Of a DNA stretch of 64,000 nt, positions 33,520 to 42,709 are shown piece after piece. Source of the stretch: an uncultured Celeribacter sp. (GTDB lineage Bacteria > Pseudomonadota > Alphaproteobacteria > Rhodobacterales > Rhodobacteraceae); contig NZ_OY781107.1 of the NCBI RefSeq assembly GCF_963676475.1, positions 124,001 through 188,000 on the forward strand, written 5' to 3'. The notes beneath the pieces were generated by a model. That model saw only the letters and a program-made list of their open reading frames with translations. It was not told the DNA's origin and searched no databases. Both the position numbers and the translations under genes were made by a program. Position 1 is the first letter of the stretch. Every line of letters starts with the position of its first letter.

Positions 33520-35201
33520 TACGTATAAAAGACGAAGACGAAATCCGAAACTGCGTTCAGAAGCTGCGCCGGATTACAATTAACACGCCTGAATATTTCG
33601 CGATCAAAACGGCATTTGAGCGCCTTTTGCATCAATGCAGAGCCGGGAACACCGCTCGCCGCGTCCGCCAGCAAGCCGAAAAAACGTTAGACCTCAAGCC
33701 GCATGAAGTCGTCAGCTTTGCTGTTCAATCGCCAGCGTCTATCAAGGGTGTCGGAGCGGCAGCTTTAGATGCTCTTGGCTACCCGCTTCGTGCGAACCGG
33801 ACCGCCTTTGCACGCAGGATTGGCCACAATCGGGATCTTATATTGGCCGAGGCAGCCTCACCAACCGAATGCATGCCGTCAGAATTTGAAAGATGGATCA
33901 TTGAAAGATTGCGCAGCGGTCCACGCGAAACATGGATCGACTCTATGCCGCTTGGGGGCGCTATGCGGACCTGTGAAACACTCGGCACGCTTTTGAGGTT
34001 TGGGTCAGAAACGCGGCTTTCAGCACTGGATCCAGCCGAAAAGCAGGCGGCGGGACAAGCAGGATTCAATGTTCTGCGGGACGGAAAAGCCGCGCTTAAA
34101 GATGTGCTGCTCGGTATGGTGCCTCCTGAGAATGGAGCACGTCAGAATTACTCAAAGATCTATGGTCGCTTTTACGAATGGCTCACAGACCAAGACGCCG
34201 ACGCAGGCTTTTCTCCGATCATGGATATTATGCGCGATGTAATCACGGACAATTACATTGTTCGACCCGGCATGACTATTTTGGGAACGCTCATCGAAGA
34301 GCAGGCCAAATTTTCGTTCCATGGGATCAAGGGCAATTTTAAACTCGGGACGAAGCGCATGCGTGATGAGTTACTGGCACGCGGATTGGCGCGAGAAGAC
34401 CCCAGATGGCCTGACAGCGTCATTCTGGACAGACCTCTTGATCGCGCACTCATTGACGAAATCAGTCGCAGCATCGAAGAGAATATCAATCTCCAAGAGG
34501 CTGCGCAGCGCCTCGGTCTCAGCGAAGAGCTGTTTCGCAAACTGGTTTATGACGGGCTGATCCCTCGCCGGGGCTACCGCCAACTCAGAAACCACCAGTA
34601 TGATCTCGTATTTTTAGACCGTTTTTGGGCAACGGTCACGCAGGGCGCCGAGATCATTGACAGCGTCCCCGACAATCATGTTTTGGCCTTGCAAGCAGGC
34701 CAGATCGTCCGTGCGCGAAGTTCCGAAATCCTGCATCTTTTGGCGACACGGAAGGTGCCATGCGCAGGGTTGCTACGCGGCAAGACTGGATTGGCGGGGG
34801 CGATTGTTCACCTCGACACACTTAAAAATGCGGTGCAGACGATCTCATTCTCCGGTCTGACCTACCGCGAGATGTATCGAAAATTACGCGTCTCAAGTCC
34901 GACGCTGCGCTATCTGCTCGATCAGGGATTTCTGACGACCTACACAGGCAAAAATCCTGCGACACTCATTGAGACCGAGATCATCCCTCAGGTTTCGATA
35001 GATGCGTTTTTGCAGCAATATGTGACCCTCGGCATGCTTGCGGAGGCATGCGGGCAAAACGCGAATTCCGTGCGGTTCCATTTGCTCGACGCTGGCGTTG
35101 AGAAAATCCCGATCAAACATGGGCTCGGCGCGATCTACCGACGCCAAGACGCTGAGGCGGTGCTGATCGAGCTGGGGCTTTTGCCGTCGCGATCAGTTTG
35201 A
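33516..35201 (+). pseudogene. Deleted TniB joined to a TniQ-like protein
   Basis: The first ~45 codons (KDEDEIRNCVQKLRR, TPEYFAIKTAFERL) look like the start of a TniB/TnsC ATPase. There is no Walker A or B; a patch like AVQSPASIKGVGAAALDALG is followed directly by a long helical protein resembling the TniQ C-terminal region. An internal deletion appears to have fused the two genes. The 5' end has no good start codon (TTG at 33627 is the first usable). The TniQ assignment is moderate. Confidence 0.55.
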
Positions 35202-35222
35202 ACCTATCTGTTTGCACGGTAC

Positions 35223-35248
35223 AAAAAAAGGGCGGCCAATGGCCGCCC
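35223..35248 (-). terminator. Rho-independent terminator, minus strand
   Basis: GGGCGGCC and GGCCGCCC flank a three-base loop, followed on the minus strand by T7. It would end transcription coming from the nrt genes and may be the remaining 3' end of that operon. Confidence 0.8.
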
Positions 35249-35431
35249 TATTCAGTTGCTTACATTCATCTCTGCGCGTCTTGAGAGACTAAGTTTCAAA
35301 AGGAAATATTGACTGGCACAAGAGGAAGATTTCTTGACACGAGTAATTTTTCTCCATTTGTTTTCAGTGACCTAGAATGCCACCAAAGGCAGAATTCTAT
35401 GACACGCTACAAAGCCCCGGGTTCTGCGCCG

Positions 35432-36352
35432 CATTTCAGCGGCGATCAGCACCATCCAGCCCACACCGAGGGACAGACGCAGCCCGGTGAAGATCAGCGG
35501 CAGGGCGGAGGGCAGAACCAGCTTGGTGATCTTCTGCCAGGTGCCCATTTTCAGCACTTTGGAGACGGACACCAGATCCTTGTCGATGGAGGCCACGCCG
35601 AGCGAGGTGTTGATCAAGGTCGGCCACAGAGAACAGAGCGTCACGGTGATGGCCGACACGAGGAAGGATTTCGCGAAAAGCCCATCGTTCGTCGTGTAAA
35701 GCGCAGAAACCACCATGGTCACAATCGGAAGCCACGCCAGCGGCGAGACCGGTTTGAAGATCTGCACCAGCGGGTTGATCGCGGCATTCGCGTAGGGCGA
35801 CAGACCGGCGAGGATGCCCAGCGGGATCGCAATCGCGGAGCCGATCAGGAAGCCGAAGAAGACGGTTTTGATCGAGGTCCAGATTTGTTCGTAATAGGAC
35901 GGCGAGCCGGTGTAAGGGATGTCCTTCACCTTCTCAGGCTGTCCATTGGCGATGAAGCGTTCGTTGCGGGCCTCGACACGCTCAAGGAAAGCGGCCTTTT
36001 TCTCTGCCTTGGCCAGCGCGTCCTGATGCAGATTCACCGCCTCGTCCCAAACAGCCGCGGGACCGGGGATCGCGCCCAGAGAGGTCTGCACCTTCGGCGC
36101 CAATGTGCCCCAGAGCATCAGAAAGCCGACGATGGCCAGAACCGGCACGCCGAGGAGTTTCCAGATCTCCTTGCCCTGCGCCTTCGGGTTATCTCCCGCC
36201 AGCGCTTTCAAGACGGGCGTCATCCACGACAGGCCCAGAACCTGAAACCAGGCGTCGGCCTTGTTGATCCGGGTGAAAAGTTTTGCGCGACGGGCCGCAC
36301 GAGCTTGCTCGGTGGCCTCGGCGTCCAACGCTTGGGGGGCGATCGCAGTCAT
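35432..36352 (-). pseudogene. nrtB: Nitrate ABC transporter permease, 3'-truncated
   Basis: The N-terminal ~307 residues match NrtB (YYEQIWTSIKTVFFGFLIGS, FKPVSPLAWLPIVTMVV, LRLSLGVGWMVLIAAEM). After AEM the homology ends at about 35432 and 22 unrelated residues follow to a stop at 35372. The last membrane helices are lost at the edge of the Tn scar, and the ATPase gene nrtC is absent. The transporter cannot be functional from this copy. Confidence 0.88.
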
Positions 36353-36439
36353 TGCGGCATCCTCATTGGGAAGAGAAACATGGGAAGAGCTGGAAAAAGG
36401 CGGGCACAGCGCCGCTGCGCCCGCTCAGGAGAGGTTCGT

Positions 36440-36554
36440 TAAAGCGTTTTTCAAAAAACTTGAGGCACTCAATTTTTGAAAAACGCAGCAAGATCAATTC
36501 AGTGTCGCAACGCTTTTCGCTCAATCTGATTCAGATTAAACGAAAAACGCTTTA
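36440..36554. mobile_element. MITE, copy 2, between nrtB and nrtA
   Basis: Same 115-bp element as at 20782, with TAAAGCGTTTTTC and GAAAAACGCTTTA ends. It inserted at the TA of the nrtA stop codon, so the stop TAA is kept while the nrtA-nrtB spacing grows. Confidence 0.88.
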
Positions 36555-37918
36555 GCCTTTGACTTCCGTCCCTACGACCGTCTGCTCGCCTTTCAGGCCA
36601 ATCGGCAGGCTGTCGAGGTAGGCGTTCGGGGCTTTGCCGTCATAGGCGATGCCGTCGATGATGTCGGCGGCGGGCGTCGGTGCTTTGTAACCGTCGCTCT
36701 CCCAGGGGAAGTCGGCTTCATCGGCGAGACCTTCGTCGACCAGAAGACGCGCGGCTTCGAGGTAGATCTCCGGTTTGTAGACGGATTTCGCGACCTCATC
36801 GTACCAGCTATCGGGCTTGGCCTCGGAAATCTGGCCCCAACGACGCATCTGGGTCAGATACCACACGGCGTCGGAGTAGAACGGATAGGTCGCGTTGTAG
36901 CGGAAGAACACGTTGAAGTCCGGCACCTCGCGCTTGTCGCCTTTTTCGTACTCAAACGTGCCGGTTATGGAGTTCGCGATCACCTCGTAATCGGCGCCGA
37001 CGTAATCGGGGCGGGACAGAATTTCCACGGCCTCCGGACGGTTGGCGTTGTCATTCTCATCGAGCCACATCGCGGCACGGATCAGCGCTTTCACGACGGC
37101 TTTCGTGGTGTTCGGATATTCTTCGGCGAACTCTGCGGTGATGCCGAAGACCTTCTCCGGGTTGTTTTCCAAAGCTCGTAGTCGGTGATGACCGGCACGC
37201 CGATGCCTTTGAACACGGCCTGCTGGTTCCACGGTTCACCGACGCAGTAGCCGTAGATGGTGCCTGCCTCCAAAGTTGCGGGCATCTGCGGCGGGGGCGT
37301 CACGGAGAGGAACACGTCGGCGCCAATCTGGCCGGTGATGTTCTCGGGCGAGTAGTAACCCGGGCGCAGACCCCCGGCGGCCAGCCAGTAGCGCAGCTCG
37401 TAGTTATGCGTGGACACCGGGAACACCATACCCATGTTAAAGGGCTTGCCTTCGGATTTGTATGTCTCGACCACCGGCGCCAGAGCTTCGGCAGAGATCG
37501 GGTGAACCGGCTTGCCGTCGGCATCCACCGGGATGTTCGGCTTCATCTCTTCCCAAACCTCGTTGGACACGGTGATGCCGTTGCCGTTCAGGTCCATGGA
37601 AAAGGGCGTGATGATATGCGCTTCGGTGCCGAACCCGATGGTCGCGGCCAACGGCTGACCAGCCAGCATATGCGCCCCGTCCAGCATGCCGTCGATCACG
37701 CCATCGAGCAGAACCTTCCAGTTGGCCTGCGCTTCGAGCGTCACAAAGAGGCCTTCGTCATCGAAAAACCCCTGTTCATAGGCCACCGCGAGCGGCGCCA
37801 TGTCGGTCAGTTTGATAAAGCCAAAGGTCAGTTCGTCTTTTTCCAGATCGAGCATTTCTGCCCAGGCACCCGTGGCGAGTGCGGTCGTGGCTGCGAGGCC
37901 GAGGAGAAGGTTCTTCAT
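36552..37918 (-). pseudogene. nrtA: Nitrate-binding protein, frameshifted
   Basis: The start MKNLLLGLAATTALATGAWA is a signal peptide. The frame reads as NrtA through PVITDYELWK, then shifts. The next frame continues NNPEKVFGITAEFAEEYPNT to the natural end. One base is missing from an A run (T4 at 37165-37168 on the plus strand; five would restore the frame). The full protein would be about 455 residues, a periplasmic nitrate receptor for the ABC transporter. Confidence 0.88.
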
Positions 37919-37956
37919 CTGTGTGTCCCTGTTGTTCCCTGTTGAGGAGAAAAAAC

Positions 37957-38066
37957 AAAAAAAGCCGCCGATAGACCGCCAGGGAGGAGAAGGGCGGTGT
38001 ATCGAGCGGCTTTGCTCTGTTGCCCCGTTCGCCGGGGCATATGCAGACTTCCCGATCTTCGGGAAA
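37957..38066 (-). promoter_or_regulatory. Attenuator leader of nrtA, NasT-type
   Basis: On the minus strand, two small hairpins (TTCCCG/CGGGAA at 38066-38048; GCCCCG/CGGGGC at 38039-38021) precede a long stem (AAGCCGCTCGATA and TATCGGCGGCTT) followed by T7 at 38013-37957. Paired hairpins before a terminator are the layout recognised by ANTAR antiterminators such as NasT, whose gene is next door. The loops are not perfect matches to the published hexaloop rule. Confidence 0.6.
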
Positions 38067-38199
38067 ATGTTCCGTATCGCGGCATCGTTGCCTTGCGATG
38101 AGTTTAGGGTCCGCCGAAATGCTGCGTTGGCAAAGGTGAATTCGGCGTCTTTTCCGCAAATCATGCCGCAGCCGCACGGACGCGCCTAAATTTTGCGCA

Positions 38200-39108
38200 T
38201 CATTTCACGAAAGGATCAAAAACGCGTCCGTCGAAAAACTGGTTCTTCTCAAGAATCAGCTGCCCGACCTTAGACGCGACCGCCGTCGGCACGCTCAATC
38301 CGCCCTCTTGTTTCGACGAGGCGCCGGGCAAATCGGCAGAGGTCGTCTCAAGCGCCTGACGGTAAAGATCGGAGCGGAACACGCCATGGGCCACGCGCCA
38401 GACCGCGCGGATCAGACGGCCCATCAGGGCCTGTTCCTGCTCAGCCCAATCAGAGCGCACCGCCAGCACTTTTTCCGGCGCCGCCGACCAGATCGCACAG
38501 CCCGGCAGCAAAAGCTCACGGCCGCCATGTTCCACCGCCTGCGAGCCCCAAGGTTCGCCGACACAAAAGGCGTCGATCTCGCCGGCCTCAATCGCGGCGC
38601 CCATCAAGGGCGGCGGCACCGTGCGGATGTCGACGGATTGCGGCGCGGGCAGGCCCAGCGCGGAGAGCCAGTAATACAACAGCTCAGCATGCATCGAAAA
38701 CGGAAAAGGCACGCCGATTCTGAGCCGACCTTTGGCGGCCTCGATCAGATCGCGCCCGGCTTTTTCGGCATCGTCAAAGCCGAACCCATGGCCCACATCG
38801 CGCAGCCGCGCGGCCAGATCATTCGACACGCCGATCACGTTGCCGTTCATCGACAAAACGGAAAGTGCTGCGAATTGCACGCCTGATCCGCCCAATCCCA
38901 GGGCCGTGGCGACAGTCACCGGCGACAACATATGTGCGGCATCGACGCGGCCAAAGGCCAGCATATCGCGCACCGAGGACCAGGACGGCGCCGGTTTGAG
39001 ATCGAGCGCCAGGCCCTCCTCTGCGGCAAAGCCCATCTCCTGCGCCACGATCAAAAGCGCGGCATCAATCAGGGGAATATAGCCAACGGACAGCGTCGTG
39101 GGTCTCAT
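38200..39108 (-). CDS. nasS: NasS-like nitrate sensor, internally deleted
   Basis: 302 residues resembling NrtA but without signal peptide, as expected for cytoplasmic NasS. It has SVGYIPLIDAALLIVAQ and CVGEPWGSQAVEHGG. After RAVWRVAHG it jumps to FRSDLYRQALE, and about 65-70 residues found in related proteins seem missing. The frame is kept. NasS binds nitrate and releases NasT. The start overlaps the nasT stop (ATGA). The deletion may make it inactive. Confidence 0.75.
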   Translation of the reverse strand: MRPTTLSVGYIPLIDAALLIVAQEMGFAAEEGLALDLKPAPSWSSVRDMLAFGRVDAAHMLSPVTVATALGLGGSGVQFAALSVLSMNGNVIGVSNDLAARLRDVGHGFGFDDAEKAGRDLIEAAKGRLRIGVPFPFSMHAELLYYWLSALGLPAPQSVDIRTVPPPLMGAAIEAGEIDAFCVGEPWGSQAVEHGGRELLLPGCAIWSAAPEKVLAVRSDWAEQEQALMGRLIRAVWRVAHGVFRSDLYRQALETTSADLPGASSKQEGGLSVPTAVASKVGQLILEKNQFFDGRVFDPFVK

Positions 39109-39688
39109 GACAAAAGCCCCGCCGCTGTCACCAGAGCCTGTGCCACATCGGCGACGCGTTTGCCCTGATCCATCGCGGTTTTGCGCAGAAGCGCGTAGGC
39201 TTCGTCTTCTCCGATGCCTTTGGCGCGCATCAACATGCCCTTGGCGCGGTCAATAACCTTGCGTTCCTCGAGCGCCTTTTTGGTTTCCGCCAGCTCTGTG
39301 CGCATGCGCTGGAACATCCGAAACCGGCGATGGCGGCGTCCATGATCGGTTTGACGCGCTGGGATTGCAGCCCGTCGACGATATAGGCCGAGACCCCTGC
39401 CTCAATGGCCGCAGAAGACAGGCCAACGTCCGAGCGATCCACGAACATCGCGACCGGACGATCCAGCGGACCGGAGGCCAGCGCCAGTTCCTCCATCGTG
39501 TCGCGCGACGGGTTTTCGATGTCGATCAGGACCACATCCGGGTTGCGCGCCTGAATTTGACGCGCAAGGCCTGTCACCTCGGAAATGATGAAAATGTCGA
39601 AATCCCCGGCGTCGCGCAGACTGTCCACAATCAGCTGGGCACGGGTACGGTCGGTTTCGACGACGATGATGGAGAGGGCGGCACTCAT
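39105..39688 (-). pseudogene. nasT: NasT antiterminator, frameshifted
   Basis: The receiver-like domain (LSIIVVETDRTRAQLIVDSL, VVLIDIENPSRDT) is followed by a frame change at about 39324-39327, where one C/G is missing. The C-terminal ANTAR domain (FQRMRTELAETKKALEERKV, AKGMLMRAKGIGEDEAYALL) continues in the next frame. NasT normally prevents termination in nitrate-operon leaders when nitrate is present. Confidence 0.88.
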
Positions 39689-39791
39689 GGCTTCAAATCG
39701 CGCCAAGCTGTGCGGGAAGTAAACGATTCCTGTCGGTGGGCGAGAGCGCCTCTTCTGCTTCGCCTGATTTCCGAACGACATCGCCCAATCT

Positions 39792-40298
39792 TTAATCAGA
39801 TCGCAGAGTCTCCAGACACCAGTCCCGCAGCGCCTCACCCTCCGGCGCGAGCTCTTCAGCAAACTCGCCTGCGAAGTCCAGAAAGCCTGCAATATTCTTG
39901 GCGTTCACACCGACGATCACCGGCACACCCTGCGCCAGAGCCTCGCCGATCAGAGTGCGAAAGCCGCGACCTTCGACCTCCTGCTTGCCGAATTTGTTGA
40001 TCAACACCAGTTCTGCCCCGGCGTCGAGCCCCTGTTCCGTCTGAAAAACCGCTTGTTCCAGCCCCTCAGGGTTCAACCGACAGCCTTTCGACAGCGCACC
40101 AAGGCTCTGCGAGATTTGCACGCGTTCACCGGAAGGCAAAAGCTGTAGCTCCATCCGGCATTTGACGTCATTGGGCAGGTCGGTGTTGATTTGCACCGCG
40201 CCGGTGACGCGACGCCCTTCGGCCTGCAACCGCTCCGCCAGAGCCGCCAGCAGCGCATCGACCGCGCCGGGTCCTTCCGCCATCACATATCCGAGCAT
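39792..40298 (-). CDS. DUF2478 family protein
   Basis: 168 residues. LGYVMAEGPGAVDALLAALA, the EQGLDAGAELVLINKFGKQE motif and FRTLIGEALAQGVPVIVGV fit DUF2478, a NTPase-like family often placed with molybdenum cofactor or molybdate genes. The N-terminal loop lacks a classical Walker A Lys. mobA is divergent 80 bases away, consistent with a molybdopterin link. Confidence 0.75.
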   Translation of the reverse strand: MLGYVMAEGPGAVDALLAALAERLQAEGRRVTGAVQINTDLPNDVKCRMELQLLPSGERVQISQSLGALSKGCRLNPEGLEQAVFQTEQGLDAGAELVLINKFGKQEVEGRGFRTLIGEALAQGVPVIVGVNAKNIAGFLDFAGEFAEELAPEGEALRDWCLETLRSD

Positions 40299-40378
40299 GT
40301 CTTTGCCCCTTGATTTGCCTCTCCCCGGACATACAGAATGGCAACCACGGGGGGAAGCGCTTAGAGGGAGCACAGGAT

Positions 40379-41014
40379 ATGTCACAGGGTCCCAGAGTAT
40401 CTGAGGGGGTTTTCCCAGGCGTCATCCTCGCGGGCGGGCAAGGCACCCGTCTCGGCGGTGTCGACAAGGGGATGGTGGAGCTGGGCGGTACGCGGTTGAT
40501 CGAGCGGATCATCGACCGGCTGGCCCCGCAATGCGCCACGCTGGCGATCAGCGCCAATGGCGATCCGAAACGCTACTCAGAGTTCGGCTTTCCGATCCTG
40601 CCCGATGGCACGCCGGTCGCACAGGGGCCTTTGGCGGGGGTTCTGGCCGGGCTCGACTGGGCGGCGATGAAGGGCTTTGAGGCCATTGTCACTGTCGCGA
40701 CCGACACGCCGTTTTTCCCGACCGATCTGGTCGCGCGACTGGCCGCCGTGTCACATCCCGAGGGCTTTGGCATCGCGGTCACAAAGGAGGATGGCGACGT
40801 GCGCTGGCATCCGACCTTTGGCCTTTGGCCCGTGACCTTGCGCCACGACCTGCGCGTCGCGCTTCAACGCAATCAAAGGCGGATGCAGCAATTTGCCGAG
40901 GGCAAAGGCGCCGTGCCGGTGCTGTTCGAGGCGGAGCATCCCGAGGAACTGTTCTTCAACATCAACACGGCGGAAGATCTGGCGCGGGCCGAGGCGCGGC
41001 TTATCCGCGCTTGA
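40379..41014 (+). CDS. mobA: Molybdenum cofactor guanylyltransferase
   Basis: 211 residues. The nucleotide-binding motif LAGGQGTRLGGVDKGMVEL is diagnostic, followed by GPLAGVLAGLDW and VATDTPFFP. MobA attaches GMP to Mo-molybdopterin, forming the bis-MGD cofactor used by nitrate reductases and other enzymes. The start at 40379 is chosen for the GGGAG upstream and the family N-terminus. The 3' end overlaps the convergent TusA-like gene by 14 bases. Confidence 0.9.
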   Translation: MSQGPRVSEGVFPGVILAGGQGTRLGGVDKGMVELGGTRLIERIIDRLAPQCATLAISANGDPKRYSEFGFPILPDGTPVAQGPLAGVLAGLDWAAMKGFEAIVTVATDTPFFPTDLVARLAAVSHPEGFGIAVTKEDGDVRWHPTFGLWPVTLRHDLRVALQRNQRRMQQFAEGKGAVPVLFEAEHPEELFFNINTAEDLARAEARLIRA

Positions 41015-41282
41015 TCAGGTAACTTTGGCTCTCGCCGTGATCCGTCATGCCGAGATACTGGTGCCCCGCCTCCTGACAGAAATGCGGCACGTCGATCACG
41101 GCGGCCGGGTCGGAGGCCAACAGCCGCAGGACCTGCCCCGGCGCCATGGACAAAAGCCGTTTGCGCGCCTTGAGCACCGGCAAAGGACAGATCAGCCCGA
41201 TGGCATCGAGGGTGTCGCCCCATGCCGCGTTACATGTGTCCGGTCCGGCGTCCTGGGTCTCATGATGTGTCGTCTCTGTCAT
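41001..41282 (-). CDS. TusA family sulfurtransferase
   Basis: 93 residues. The family motif is DAIGLICPLPVLKARKRLL, with the Cys of CPxP as sulfur acceptor, then APGQVLRLLASDPAA. TusA-like proteins pass persulfide sulfur to tRNA modification or cofactor enzymes. It is convergent with and overlaps mobA. The N-terminal ~20 residues are extra and unordered-looking. Confidence 0.88.
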   Translation of the reverse strand: MTETTHHETQDAGPDTCNAAWGDTLDAIGLICPLPVLKARKRLLSMAPGQVLRLLASDPAAVIDVPHFCQEAGHQYLGMTDHGESQSYLIKRG

Positions 41283-41306
41283 ACCCAGAGGCTTAATCCA
41301 GCCTTA

Positions 41307-42239
41307 TCAACCCTGTCCAGAGGCAAGCGGCATATAGGTCTGCGCCAAGCGCACCCGCAGGTAATCCGCCGCCCGCACCGGCGGGTATTGCGGCGCGCCC
41401 AGCCCCGGCAAAGGCGCGATGACGCTCTCGGGATTGGGATCGAGGTAAAAGGCCGCCAGCGTCCTTGGCTGCACCGGCGGCAAGACCCGATGCGGCGCGG
41501 CGCGGTAGAGATCGTTACTCCAGCGCATCAACTCCTCCCCCACCAAGACCGTCAGCGTGTCCGGCGTATCCGGGATGTCATACCACCGCCCACTCCGGTT
41601 TTTCACCTGTAGCCCGGCCACCCCGTCCGACAGAACGAGGGTCAGCGCACCGTAATCGAATTGCGGCAGATCGGAGGCGAGGCCGTCGCGCCAGGGGTCC
41701 GCCGGCGTATGCGACAGCCGCAGCGTGGCGTTGGGCTCGGAGAAATGCGGTTTGAAGAAATCCTTCGGCAGGTCGAGATCACTTTCGACCGCGCGCATGA
41801 GGCTGCGCCCGAGGCTCAGCATTTCCTTGTAATAGTCGCGCATCACGTCGCGAAACTGGTCGCAGTCGGGCCAGACATTGGGGCCACGAAACGGTTCGCC
41901 CGCCAAAACGCGGGGATCGTCGGGGCGCAAATCGAGGCCGATGCTGAAACTTTCCTTGCTCAAAGGTGTGCCATCGGGACCGCCCAGACGCTCCACCCCC
42001 ATGCCCGCCCAGCCGCGATTGCAGGACGAATGGCGAATGTCGAGCGGGGCTTTGTCCTCTTCGGGCAGGGCAAAGAACTCCTCCGCCGAGGCGATGACAT
42101 CGCGCAAAAGGCCGCGCGGGATGCCGTGGTCTTTCAGTTGGAACACACCTTCGGTGCGGCAGGCCTGTCCCAGTTGGGTTGAAAATCCGCTGGGGTCTTT
42201 CCCGGAGATCAGGTCATGATAGTCCAAAATCTGTATCAT
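41307..42239 (-). CDS. 2OG-Fe(II) oxygenase-like protein with an altered metal site
   Basis: 310 residues from the ATG of MIQILDYHDL. The isopenicillin N synthase-like fold is clear (FFALPEEDKA, NRGWAGMG, TLRLSHTP, GALTLVLSDGVAGLQV, RAAPHRVLPP). The usual HxD metal ligand pair reads Q193-F-D195, while distal H250 is present. So one iron ligand His is replaced by Gln. Activity may be lost or changed. An upstream start at 42344 is open but not family-like. Confidence 0.8.
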   Translation of the reverse strand: MIQILDYHDLISGKDPSGFSTQLGQACRTEGVFQLKDHGIPRGLLRDVIASAEEFFALPEEDKAPLDIRHSSCNRGWAGMGVERLGGPDGTPLSKESFSIGLDLRPDDPRVLAGEPFRGPNVWPDCDQFRDVMRDYYKEMLSLGRSLMRAVESDLDLPKDFFKPHFSEPNATLRLSHTPADPWRDGLASDLPQFDYGALTLVLSDGVAGLQVKNRSGRWYDIPDTPDTLTVLVGEELMRWSNDLYRAAPHRVLPPVQPRTLAAFYLDPNPESVIAPLPGLGAPQYPPVRAADYLRVRLAQTYMPLASGQG

Positions 42240-42521
42240 ATGTATGCTTTCAAATGACTCGTCTGCGTCCTCCTCCCCGCGATGATCCGCAGACCGATCA
42301 TCCGGTCTTTTCAAGATACACGGGCCGCGCCGCGCCCAAGACACAACCTATAGATGAATCGCAAAAAAACGGTCCCGTGATGAAACCACGGGCAGTATTT
42401 TGCCCGTCTGGTCAGTTTCGATGCGGTCGGGATTTTGCCAAAGCGCTTTCGGAAAATGCAGCCTCTGATCTGCTGCGCCGTCCGACGCGGACAGCGAATT
42501 TGATCCAAACGATAAAAAACC

Positions 42522-42539
42522 TTCACAGAACCATCACAG
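42522..42539 (-). promoter_or_regulatory. Predicted PHO box upstream of ugpB
   Basis: TTCACAG and ATCACAG are 7-bp direct repeats spaced by four bases. They match the reverse of CTGTCAT-N4-CTGTCAT in 5 and 6 of 7 positions. This fits PhoB control of a glycerol-3-phosphate uptake operon. It lies about 170 bases before the ugpB start. Confidence 0.5.
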
Positions 42540-42709
42540 AGCGTGGGTAGGCGGAACTTTGTGCAAACCGGCGCGTGGGCGATCTGCCCTGCCCGCTTTG
42601 TCTCTCCCAAAGCAATCACGGGAGAAAGGATCGCAACGCCATAGCCCCCGTGGGCCACGGCGTGAACCGACATAAGGCCCAGAGAGTGGGCCAAACCGGA
42701 GACAGTGTG

